DNA of 34,400 nt from Amycolatopsis thailandensis. Its GTDB lineage: Bacteria; Actinomycetota; Actinomycetes; Mycobacteriales; Pseudonocardiaceae. Position 1 is the first letter of the stretch, and each line of letters begins with the position of its first letter. A program made the translations under genes and the position numbers. The notes under the pieces are model-generated. The model did not search any database, was not told the origin of the DNA, and saw only the letters and a program-made list of their open reading frames with translations. Below, one piece after another: positions 1 to 6,965 of the stretch. The stretch is taken from contig NZ_NMQT01000160.1 of assembly GCF_002234405.1 (NCBI RefSeq), positions 1 through 34,400 on the forward strand. Direction: 5' to 3'.

Positions 1-233
<233 letters not shown>

Positions 234-405
234 GTGGTGCCGCTGCCCGAAACGGCGCGATCCTTCGACGTTCGCACATCGATTCTCTCAGCTCTTGTCT
301 TTCGTTCAACACGCATGAAAGCTGAAAGACATCATCGGCGAGCCACGCGAGAAAGCGCTGTCCACCACCAAGAACACCACATCCACGTGCAGTGAAACAT
401 ACGAT

Positions 406-410
406 GGAGG
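406..410 (+). promoter_or_regulatory. Shine-Dalgarno site fixing the GTG start at 417
   Basis: GGAGG lies 6 nt before GTG 417. This supports the GTG as the start of the prenyltransferase/oxidoreductase fusion. The 234-416 gap between ispG and this gene shows no other clear element. Confidence 0.7.
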
Positions 411-416
411 AGTTCC

Positions 417-2906
417 GTGTCGACCCTCTCCCCGGACCGGCTTCCCCGGCACCTCGCGATCATCGTCGACGGCAACGGCCGCTGGGCCAACCGGCACGGG
501 CTGCCCCGCACCGCCGGGCACCGCGCCGCGCTCCCGTCCATGTTCGTCATCGTCAACACGGCGATCGATCTGGGGCTGCGCAATCTCTCGCTCTACCTTT
601 TCTCCAGTGAGAACTGGAAAAGGGAACCGGTCGAGATCGCCACCATCATGGAGATCATGACCAACGCGATCAACGGCTACATGCCGTTCTTCGAGACGCG
701 CGGCGTCCGGATCCGGTGGAGCGGCCGGGAAATCGATGGATTTCCCGAACTCACCGAGACCTTGCGAAGCTGGCAAGAACGCACCGCGGAGCACACGGGG
801 CTGACCCTCAACCTTTGCGTCAACTACGGCGGGCGGCAGGAGATCGTCAACGCCGTGCGCCGCCTGTCCGACGACATCGTGGCTGGAGAGCTTTCCCCCG
901 ACGACATCGACGAAGACGCGATCATCTCGCGCCTGTACCAGCCGGACCTGCCGCCGGTGGATCTACTGATCCGCACCTCCGGCGAGAAGCGCATCAGCAA
1001 TCTCCTGCTGTGGCAAAGCGCCTACGCGGAACTGCACTTCCCCGACCGGCTTTGGCCCGACTTCACGCAGACGGACCTGATCGAGGCGGTGGCAACGTAC
1101 GCCGATCGCGATCGGCGCTTCGGCGGGGCGGTCGACCAGCACCCCGGCGAAGACACCGACCTGGCCGGCGCAGTCGAGCACCGGCCTGTCCCGAGGACGG
1201 CAGAACCCGTCGCCCCGACGGGGAAGCGGGTGGCGATCCTCGGCGCGGGAATCGCCGGGCTGTCCGCCGCCCTCGAACTCGCCGAGCGGGGCTACGCGGT
1301 GACCGTCTACGAACGGCACGAACTCGGCGGCAAGGCCCGGAGCATCCCCGCCCCCGGGAGCGGTCTTCCAGGAGAGCACGGGTTCCGCTTCTTTCCCGGC
1401 TTCTACCGGAACCTGACCGACACCATGCGGCGGATTCCCTTCCCCGGCAACGTGAACGGGACCTGGGACAATCTGGTGGACACCTCGGCGTACCTCGGCG
1501 CCCGGGCCGACGGCACCCCCGACGCCATGATCCCGTTTCTCCCCGACTCTCCCCTGCCGCCCGCGGTCTATTCGTTCACCCCGGACACCGCGACCGCCAT
1601 CATCTCCTACCTCGCGAGCACGATTTCCCATGTACCGGAGGACGAAGCGCTCTTCGGCGCACGAAAGTTCCTGGCGTACTGGGCCAGCTGCGACGAACGA
1701 CGTCTCGGCCAGTGGGACAAGATCTCCTGGAACGACTTCCTCAACGCCGACAAGATGTCGGTCCAGTTCCAGCGCTCGTTCGCCGACGGCATGATTCGCA
1801 ACCTGGCGGCGATCAAATCGGACGAGGCGAGCACGCATTCTGTCGGCCTGGTGTCGGAAGCGACCATCTGGAGCGCGCTCGGCCGGGGAAACGAACCGGG
1901 TGGCACGGTCGACCGCGTCCTGAACGGATCCACCGACGAGAAACTCCTCTCGCCGTGGATCGAACATCTGCGGGGCCTCGGTGTGGAGTTCAAGGTGGGC
2001 TGGAGTGCCGAGGCGCTCAGGGTGTCGGAAGGCCGGGTCACCGCGCTTACGCTGCGGGACGATCAAGGCGGCGATCACATAACCTCCTACGACCACGTCG
2101 TTTCCGCGATCCCCGTGGAACGCTTCACCCGCCTGTTGAGCCGTGACGTCCTCGACGCCGCCCCGGAACTGGCCCGTACCCGCCGGCTGCGCACGGACTG
2201 GATGAACGGCCTGATGTTCTACCTCAGGGAAGAACTGCCGGTCGTGCACGGGCACGTCAACTACGTGGACTCGCCCTGGGCGATCACTTCCATCAGCCAG
2301 GCGCAGTTCTGGACGCGCCCGTTCTCGGAGTACCACGACCACACGGTCAAGGACTGCCTGTCCGGGATCATCTCCGACTGGTTCAAACCCGGCACCTTCA
2401 ACGGCAAGGCGGCCAAGGACTGCACGGCCGATGAGATCGCGAAGGAAGCGTGGGAGCAGATCAAGGCCCACCTGAACACGGAAGACCGGACGGTCCTCCG
2501 CGACGACATGCTGCACTCGTGGTTCCTCGATCCGGCCATCGTCGCGCCGGGGACCCCCGACGTCGCCAACGACAGCCCGTTGTTCATCCAAAGCCCGGGA
2601 TCGTGGGACGACCGGCCCGAATCCCGGACCTCGATCGCCAACCTGTTCCTGGCCGGCGACTGGGTGCGGACCAACATCAACGTCACCACCATGGAGGGCG
2701 CGAACGAAGGCGCCCGCCAGGCCGTCAACGCCCTACTCGACGCCGACGGTTCCGCGGCCCCGCGATGCACGCTCGGGGAGCTTCACGTCGCCCCCGACTT
2801 CGCCGCGCTGAAGGAAGCCGACCGCGAACGGTATCGGCAGGGCCTGCCGCACGCACTCGACCCGGAGCAGCTCGCCCCCTTCGCCCGAGAGGTGCGTGCC
2901 GGATGA
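417..2906 (+). CDS. Fusion protein: cis-prenyltransferase (UppS-like) + FAD-dependent desaturase-like oxidoreductase
   Basis: This 829-residue protein joins two enzymes in one frame. Residues about 10-240 are a cis-prenyltransferase of the undecaprenyl diphosphate synthase family: HLAIIVDGNGRWANRHG with catalytic Asp18, H35 after the first helix, the SSENWKREP loop, and DLLIRTSGEKRISNLLLWQ (182-200) with R186, R192 and S194, then YAELHF. The usual TGGEHRIS reads TSGEKRIS here, a small change near the diphosphate site. Residues about 269-775 are a phytoene-desaturase/hydroxysqualene-dehydroxylase-like flavoprotein: GKRVAILGAGIAGLSAALELAERG (G276-A-G278-x-x-G281), YERHELGGKAR, HGFRFFPGFYR, and a C-terminal FAD motif LFLAGDWVRTNINVTTMEGANEGARQA. 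A roughly 25-residue Ala/Pro/Glu-containing linker separates them. The probable role, inferred, is to make a Z-configured polyprenyl diphosphate and then oxidise an isoprenoid. Its stop overlaps the next ATG (ATGA at 2903). Confidence 0.88.
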   Translation: MSTLSPDRLPRHLAIIVDGNGRWANRHGLPRTAGHRAALPSMFVIVNTAIDLGLRNLSLYLFSSENWKREPVEIATIMEIMTNAINGYMPFFETRGVRIRWSGREIDGFPELTETLRSWQERTAEHTGLTLNLCVNYGGRQEIVNAVRRLSDDIVAGELSPDDIDEDAIISRLYQPDLPPVDLLIRTSGEKRISNLLLWQSAYAELHFPDRLWPDFTQTDLIEAVATYADRDRRFGGAVDQHPGEDTDLAGAVEHRPVPRTAEPVAPTGKRVAILGAGIAGLSAALELAERGYAVTVYERHELGGKARSIPAPGSGLPGEHGFRFFPGFYRNLTDTMRRIPFPGNVNGTWDNLVDTSAYLGARADGTPDAMIPFLPDSPLPPAVYSFTPDTATAIISYLASTISHVPEDEALFGARKFLAYWASCDERRLGQWDKISWNDFLNADKMSVQFQRSFADGMIRNLAAIKSDEASTHSVGLVSEATIWSALGRGNEPGGTVDRVLNGSTDEKLLSPWIEHLRGLGVEFKVGWSAEALRVSEGRVTALTLRDDQGGDHITSYDHVVSAIPVERFTRLLSRDVLDAAPELARTRRLRTDWMNGLMFYLREELPVVHGHVNYVDSPWAITSISQAQFWTRPFSEYHDHTVKDCLSGIISDWFKPGTFNGKAAKDCTADEIAKEAWEQIKAHLNTEDRTVLRDDMLHSWFLDPAIVAPGTPDVANDSPLFIQSPGSWDDRPESRTSIANLFLAGDWVRTNINVTTMEGANEGARQAVNALLDADGSAAPRCTLGELHVAPDFAALKEADRERYRQGLPHALDPEQLAPFAREVRAG

Positions 2907-3784
2907 CCACGAGCCAGGCACCGGCCGAGACCGCCCAGGTCCGGCTCGCGCCGCCCGGCCCGGGTTCGCTCAGCTGGGACCTGGTGGGCCGCTGGGCCAT
3001 CCTGACCATGAGCCTCCGGCTCATCGTGCTGCAGACCGCCCATCCCGTGGTCGGCGCGGGCGTCGATGGGCACTCGGACTTCCGGTCCGAGGGGGTGAGC
3101 CGGTTCTTCCACACAGTGCGGTCGCTGCAACGGCTCGTCTACAGTCCGCTCATCCAGTCGAGCGCGGAGGCGAGGAGGCTGCGGGCGGTCCACCGGCCGA
3201 TCCACGGCGTCGACGGGCAGGGGCGCGAGTACCGCGGCTTGGACCCGGACGCTTACGCCTGGGTGCACGCCACACTTTTCGAAGCCGCGGTCGCGTTGAG
3301 CGAACTGTCCGGTGAACCGCTCGGGGAAGACGAGCAGGAGCGCTTCTACGGCGAGTGGCGCGCGCTCGGTGCGGTGATGGGCCTGCGCCGGAAGGATCTG
3401 CCGGAAACCGTCGCGGGGTTCCGGGAATACTTCCGGGAGACCGTCGAAAGCCGACTCGAGGTCAACGACGTCGTCCGCGACCTGCTCGATCCGGCGGCCA
3501 TCCGCCCCCTGCCACCACCCCACGTGCCAGTGTTCCTGTGGGACCGGGTGTGGCCGCCCTTCCGGCGGCTGGCGGTCGGCCTCACGATCCCGACTCTCCC
3601 CGAAAGCTACCTCCGTCGCCTGGGCATCGAGGTCACCGAGGCGGATCGTCGCCACACCCAGCGGTTCTTCGCCGGGCTCGGGGCTCTGGTGAACTTCCTC
3701 CCCGAAAGCCGGCGCTACCTCCCCTTCGCGGCCGCAGCGAGGCGATCCGCCACCGGGAGCCACATTCCCGCGTCCCGTTCGTGA
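2903..3784 (+). CDS. DUF2236 family protein, MpaB/rubber-oxygenase-like putative haem oxygenase
   Basis: This 293-residue protein has the DUF2236 signature: LIVLQTAHPVVGAGVDGHSDF (about 40-60; H47, H58), followed by H97, H101 and YAWVHATLFEAAV (118-130; H122). The family includes latex-clearing protein Lcp, a b-type haem dioxygenase that cleaves cis-polyisoprene, and fungal MpaB, which cleaves a farnesyl side chain. Known members therefore act on isoprenoid C=C bonds. That function is inferred here from the family and from the neighbouring cis-prenyltransferase/desaturase fusion. I saw no signal peptide, so it is probably cytoplasmic, unlike secreted Lcp. ATG 2903 is chosen because it overlaps the preceding stop as ATGA; longer in-frame extensions run back through the upstream gene in another frame and have shadow-type composition. 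Confidence 0.85.
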   Translation: MTTSQAPAETAQVRLAPPGPGSLSWDLVGRWAILTMSLRLIVLQTAHPVVGAGVDGHSDFRSEGVSRFFHTVRSLQRLVYSPLIQSSAEARRLRAVHRPIHGVDGQGREYRGLDPDAYAWVHATLFEAAVALSELSGEPLGEDEQERFYGEWRALGAVMGLRRKDLPETVAGFREYFRETVESRLEVNDVVRDLLDPAAIRPLPPPHVPVFLWDRVWPPFRRLAVGLTIPTLPESYLRRLGIEVTEADRRHTQRFFAGLGALVNFLPESRRYLPFAAAARRSATGSHIPASRS

Positions 3785-3884
3785 AAGGTTCTCCCCTCAT
3801 CACGACGGAGCAGGCTCCTGCCACCAGCTGAGCGCCGGCTCGTGACCTAGGCTCGCGATGAATCTCTCTCCTACGGAGTCACCG

Positions 3885-4280
3885 ATGAAGTTTCCCGGGA
3901 ATGTGGCCGCACGCGCGATCGTCGCTTTCGCCGTGGCGGGAATCATGACGGGCGCCGCCGCTTCACCCGCTTCAGCGGCGGCGGGAACGCTGACCGTGTG
4001 TTCGCAGGGCAGCTACTCGTCCTATGTGACTTTCGTGGCGCGAGGCATCGCCACCGCCGCCGTCGACCCGGGCGGCTGTGCCGACTTCACCGGGTTCACC
4101 GGTGACGAAGCCGAGCCGATCGAAGTCTATGGAATCAGTGGTTCCGCCGCCTTCCGGGTCGCCGAAGGCGGCTACCGCGGCAATCTCGGTGGAAAAGTCG
4201 TCACCTACGGCAAACCCGGCGACGTCTGGGCGGTGACACCCGACGTCGGGAAGGACGCGGGCTCCGATGACGACTCCTGA
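3885..4280 (+). CDS. Small secreted protein of unknown function
   Basis: This 131-residue protein has a clear Sec-type signal peptide: MKFPGNVAARAIV, a hydrophobic core (VAFAVAGIMTGAAA) and a likely cleavage after ASPASA. The mature part is about 97 residues, Gly/Ala/Val-rich with two Cys (VCSQGSY and PGGCADF) that could form one disulfide, and an acidic GSDDDS tail. I do not recognise a family. ATG 3885 is preferred over ATG 3858 because GGAG (3875-3878) lies 6 nt before it and the signal peptide then starts normally. The gene overlaps the isomerase start by 14 nt, so it appears to be translated within the biosynthetic operon. That is odd for an exported protein and could mean a carrier, envelope or resistance-like role; nothing in the sequence decides this. 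Confidence 0.72.
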   Translation: MKFPGNVAARAIVAFAVAGIMTGAAASPASAAAGTLTVCSQGSYSSYVTFVARGIATAAVDPGGCADFTGFTGDEAEPIEVYGISGSAAFRVAEGGYRGNLGGKVVTYGKPGDVWAVTPDVGKDAGSDDDS

Positions 4281-4821
4281 CGACCGGACCACCGGGACCG
4301 AAGAACTGGTCGTCCTGCTGGACGAGCGGTTCCAGCCCCGTGCCACCGCCCCCAAAAGGACGGTCCACACGACCGACACTCCCCTGCATCTCGCCTTTTC
4401 CTGCTATGTCTTCAATGGGGCGGGCGAGGTCCTCGTCACCCGGCGTGCGCTGGAAAAGAAGACTTGGCCGGGGGTGTGGACGAACTCGTTCTGCGGCCAT
4501 CCGGCGCCCGGTGAGGACATGGCGGACGCGGTCGTGCGACGCGGCGGGCAGGAACTGGGCATGGCGATCGGCCGGCTCACCAAGGTCCTCCCCCGCTTCC
4601 GTTACCAGGCTGTCGATGTCAGCGGCATCAAGGAGAACGAGTTCTGTCCGGTCTGGACGGCGACCGCCGACGGCGAGGCCCACCCGAATCCCGACGAGGT
4701 GTGCGAGTCGCGGTGGCTGCCCTGGCCGGATCTGGTGGCGGCGATGGCCCGGGCTCCCTTCCTGTTCAGCCCGTGGTCGCAGGAACAGGTTCCGCTACTC
4801 GCCGAGGCTTTGCGCCCCTAG
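4267..4821 (+). CDS. idi: Isopentenyl-diphosphate delta-isomerase, type I
   Basis: This 184-residue Nudix-fold enzyme interconverts IPP and DMAPP in the cytoplasm using divalent metals. Key features are visible: HLAFSCYVFN at the start of the fold, TNSFCGHPAPGED with catalytic Cys76, the Nudix-like RRGGQELG helix, and KENEFCPVW with E123/E125 matching the catalytic glutamate region of E. coli Idi. Its length matches the family (about 180). An MEP-pathway organism gets both C5 units from IspH, so type I Idi here probably balances the IPP:DMAPP ratio for the cluster; long-chain cis-prenyl synthesis consumes mostly IPP. It is the last gene of the first unit and is followed within 15 nt by a strong hairpin. 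Confidence 0.95.
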   Translation: MTTPDDRTTGTEELVVLLDERFQPRATAPKRTVHTTDTPLHLAFSCYVFNGAGEVLVTRRALEKKTWPGVWTNSFCGHPAPGEDMADAVVRRGGQELGMAIGRLTKVLPRFRYQAVDVSGIKENEFCPVWTATADGEAHPNPDEVCESRWLPWPDLVAAMARAPFLFSPWSQEQVPLLAEALRP

Positions 4822-4832
4822 GCCACCGTGCC

Positions 4833-4891
4833 AAGTACATGAAGGCCCCCTTCCTTGCGCCCAGGTACAGGAAGGGGGCCTTCATGTACTT
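4833..4891 (+). terminator. Perfect 23-bp inverted repeat, likely terminator between the two cluster operons
   Basis: The arms 4833-4855 (AAGTACATGAAGG...TTCCT) and 4869-4891 are exact reverse complements with a 13-nt loop. It lies 11 nt after the idi stop. No U-run follows, which is common for actinomycete terminators. The length and perfection of the arms also allow a dispersed repeat element. Confidence 0.75.
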
Positions 4892-4927
4892 CAGGAGCAC
4901 GCGAGGGAGACCTCTCGGGCTCGCCGC

Positions 4928-4944
4928 GTTCCAACCGTTGGAAC
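4928..4944. promoter_or_regulatory. 17-bp palindrome, candidate operator
   Basis: GTTCCAACCGTTGGAAC has arms GTTCCAA/TTGGAAC around a CCG centre, so it is symmetrical except for the central base. It lies about 250 nt upstream of the second cluster operon in its only promoter-sized gap. Its size fits a dimeric repressor site, but no regulator gene is in the window. Confidence 0.4.
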
Positions 4945-5175
4945 GACTAATTCCCGCCTTGGCACAAAGTCCGTAATTTCACAGCCAGGCCACGAGAGCA
5001 GGCGGAATTCTCCCTCAGAGACCGATGGAGACCGGATGGGAAAGTGCCTCCCACCAGAGGAAAGACAGCCCACCGGCTGAGCTTTTCCGGACTCGATCGC
5101 CCCGCGACCACACCGAGCGCACGGGCGTTCGGACTCTCTCCGCAGGTCTTTCGAAGATCCTCCCGCCTCACCAGT

Positions 5176-5183
5176 AAGAGGAG
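5176..5183 (+). promoter_or_regulatory. Strong Shine-Dalgarno site deciding the start at 5191
   Basis: AAGAGGAG ends 7 nt before ATG 5191. This places the SnoaL-like start here rather than at the upstream in-frame ATG 5044. Confidence 0.75.
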
Positions 5184-5190
5184 TCTCTCC

Positions 5191-5580
5191 ATGTCCAACG
5201 CGGTGAACACCGACACCTGTCTGACCCGGCTCGACAAGTTCATCACCCGGATGAACGCACACGACATCCCCGGCGTCATCGAGTTGTACACCGAGGACTG
5301 CGTGCTCGACGATCTCGGCGCCGACAGTGTCGTGCGGGGGCACGAGGAGCTGTTCGAGTTCCTCACCGGAATGTTCACCGCCGCGCCCGGCATGACCGGC
5401 AAGCTGGTGGCGGCCTGCGAGGACGTGGACCGGGTGTGGGTGGAATGGGGCTGGCATGGTGTGGGCCCCGACCCGGAAAAGGTGCACCGGATCGTCAGCG
5501 TCATGCGCTACGAAGACGGCCGTATCAAGCACGCCACCGATTTCTGGCGCGGTATCGGCGCGGAGAGTTCGCAGTCATGA
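5191..5580 (+). CDS. SnoaL-like / nuclear transport factor 2-fold protein
   Basis: This 129-residue protein matches the SnoaL/NTF2-like small alpha+beta cone fold: an N-terminal helix (LDKFITRMNAHDIPGVIELYTEDCVLDD), GHEELFEFLTGMF, and a C-terminal sheet (DVDRVWVEWGWHGV, KVHRIVSVMRYEDGRIKHATDFWRG). Family members act as cyclases, isomerases, dehydratases or epoxide hydrolases in polyketide, steroid and meroterpenoid pathways, using acidic or His residues in the pocket. The exact reaction cannot be read here. It is the first gene of the second cluster operon and its TGA overlaps the next ATG (5577-5580), so the protein is probably made in step with the P450. It could modify an oxidised terpene intermediate. 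Confidence 0.8.
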   Translation: MSNAVNTDTCLTRLDKFITRMNAHDIPGVIELYTEDCVLDDLGADSVVRGHEELFEFLTGMFTAAPGMTGKLVAACEDVDRVWVEWGWHGVGPDPEKVHRIVSVMRYEDGRIKHATDFWRGIGAESSQS

Positions 5581-6965
5581 GCGCCGCGACGACCATCCCG
5601 GCCGACCGGGTACCGACCGCTCCAGGAGCCCTGCCGGTGGTGGGGCACGTTCCGGCGTTGCTGCGTTCCCCGCTGCCGCTGTTCGCCTCGCTGTCCGAGC
5701 ACGGCGACGTGGTCCGTCTCCGCCTGGGCTCACGGCCGATCTATTACCTCACCAACGCCGAACTCATCCACACCATGCTGGTGAAGCAGGCCGAGCAGCT
5801 GGACAAGGGCAAGATCTTCGAGCGCTCCCAGGCCTTTCTCGGAAACGGACTGGCCACCACGGACAACGAGTTCCACATCGGACAGCGGCGGCTGATCCAG
5901 CCGGCGTTCGTCCCCGGCAGGCTGCCCGGTTACGTGACCCTCATCCGGGAACAGGCCGAGGCGGCCATCTCCGGCTGGCGACCGGGGAAACCACTGCAGT
6001 TCGCCCGTGTCATGAACGAACTGGCCCTCAACGTGATCTCGGTGCTGGTGTTCTCCCGGCACCTCAGCCAAGCCGACTTCGCCGCGGTGCGCGGCGCCAC
6101 CCCGCACATCCTCAAGGGGATGATCCTGCGCACCGTGTACCCCAGTTCCCGGTTCGAGCGCCTGCCCATCCCGGCGAACCGCCGCTTCGACACCGCCGTG
6201 GAGACCCTGCACGAGCTGACCGGGCGCGTCATCGAGGAGGGCAGGAGCGGCGGAGACCTCGGGGACAATGTGATGTCGCTCCTGCTGTCCGCCGAGGACC
6301 CCCGGACCGGGAAGCCGATGGATCCCCGCCAGATCCGGGACGAGGTCATGACCATGCTCATCGGCGGCTCGGAGACCACCGCGCTGCAGATGGCCTGGCT
6401 CTTCCACGAACTCAGCCTCAACCCCGCGATCGCCGAACGGGTCTACGCGGAGAACCGCGAGGTCCTCGGAGGCCGCCCGTGCGAATACGAGGACGTCGGC
6501 CGCATGCCCTACCTGCGTCAGGTGGTGTTGGAGACGGTCCGGCGGCACACGCTCACCTGGCTCGTCATGCGGCGTACCCGGGCCGAGTTCACCCTCGGGG
6601 ACATCCGCTTCCCGGAAGGCACCGAACTGGTCTTCAGCCCGACCACTATCCACCGCGATCCCCGGCTGTACCCCGATCCGATGCGGTTCGACCCGGACCG
6701 ATGGCTACCCGAGGCGATGCGGGAACGACCACGCAGTTCCTTCATCCCCTTCGGCGCGGGGCGCCGCAAATGCATCGGTGACGCGCTCGCGCTGTTGGAG
6801 GTCACCGTGGTCGCGGCCACGATCATGACCCGCTGGCGGCTGGCGGCGGCGAGCACCGGGGAGGTCGGCGAGAACGTGCTTTCCGCGGCGGTGGCCCCGA
6901 CGAACCTCGTCCTCCGCCCGGAACCGCTCGATTCCGCCGCCACCGCGGGCGGTGGGCGATCATGA
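5577..6965 (+). CDS. Cytochrome P450 (terpene-cluster type), first of three
   Basis: This 462-residue soluble bacterial P450 carries all hallmark motifs: a Pro-rich entry (PGALPVVGHVPALL), an I-helix IGGSETTA (G263-G264-S-E266-T267-T268) with a normal acid-alcohol pair, the K-helix ExxR as ETVR, and the haem loop FIPFGAGRRKCIG with axial Cys399. The N-terminal style resembles the pentalenene-oxygenase type P450s found beside actinomycete terpene synthases, which perform stepwise oxidation at one carbon. The substrate here is presumably the diterpene made by the adjacent cyclases (inferred). ATG 5577 overlaps the SnoaL stop; the longer in-frame upstream extension lies wholly inside that gene. 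Its stop overlaps the next ATG (6962). No ferredoxin or reductase gene is nearby, so redox partners must be shared. Confidence 0.93.
   Translation: MSAATTIPADRVPTAPGALPVVGHVPALLRSPLPLFASLSEHGDVVRLRLGSRPIYYLTNAELIHTMLVKQAEQLDKGKIFERSQAFLGNGLATTDNEFHIGQRRLIQPAFVPGRLPGYVTLIREQAEAAISGWRPGKPLQFARVMNELALNVISVLVFSRHLSQADFAAVRGATPHILKGMILRTVYPSSRFERLPIPANRRFDTAVETLHELTGRVIEEGRSGGDLGDNVMSLLLSAEDPRTGKPMDPRQIRDEVMTMLIGGSETTALQMAWLFHELSLNPAIAERVYAENREVLGGRPCEYEDVGRMPYLRQVVLETVRRHTLTWLVMRRTRAEFTLGDIRFPEGTELVFSPTTIHRDPRLYPDPMRFDPDRWLPEAMRERPRSSFIPFGAGRRKCIGDALALLEVTVVAATIMTRWRLAAASTGEVGENVLSAAVAPTNLVLRPEPLDSAATAGGGRS

Larger units (their letters stand above)
4892..5190 (+). other. Intergenic region before the second cluster operon
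   Basis: About 300 nt separate the hairpin from the SnoaL-like gene. The region is locally richer in A+T (around 4945-4980) than the flanking genes, contains one near-perfect palindrome (4928-4944), and should hold the promoter for the six-gene run. I could not fit a convincing -35/-10 pair. The open frame running through its right half toward 5191 is only an in-frame extension of the next gene and has no ribosome site of its own. Confidence 0.5.

Noticed and set aside
417..1150. Calling the cis-prenyltransferase the housekeeping uppS
   Set aside because: It is fused to a flavoprotein, has an altered TGGEHRIS motif and lies in a terpenoid operon; the housekeeping copy is expected elsewhere.
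963..2591. 542-codon open frame on the minus strand opposite the prenyltransferase/FAD fusion
   Set aside because: It is a shadow of the plus-strand gene: high GC suppresses stops, the translation is Arg/Gly/Val-rich with no domain, and the opposite strand has full enzyme motifs.
2450..2902. Upstream in-frame extension of the DUF2236 gene
   Set aside because: It lies inside the fusion gene, is Arg/Pro-rich shadow sequence, and ATG 2903 has the ATGA overlap and a normal family start.
3858..3884. ATG 3858 as the start of the small secreted protein
   Set aside because: It would place nine extra polar residues before the signal peptide and lacks a ribosome site; ATG 3885 has GGAG at ideal spacing.
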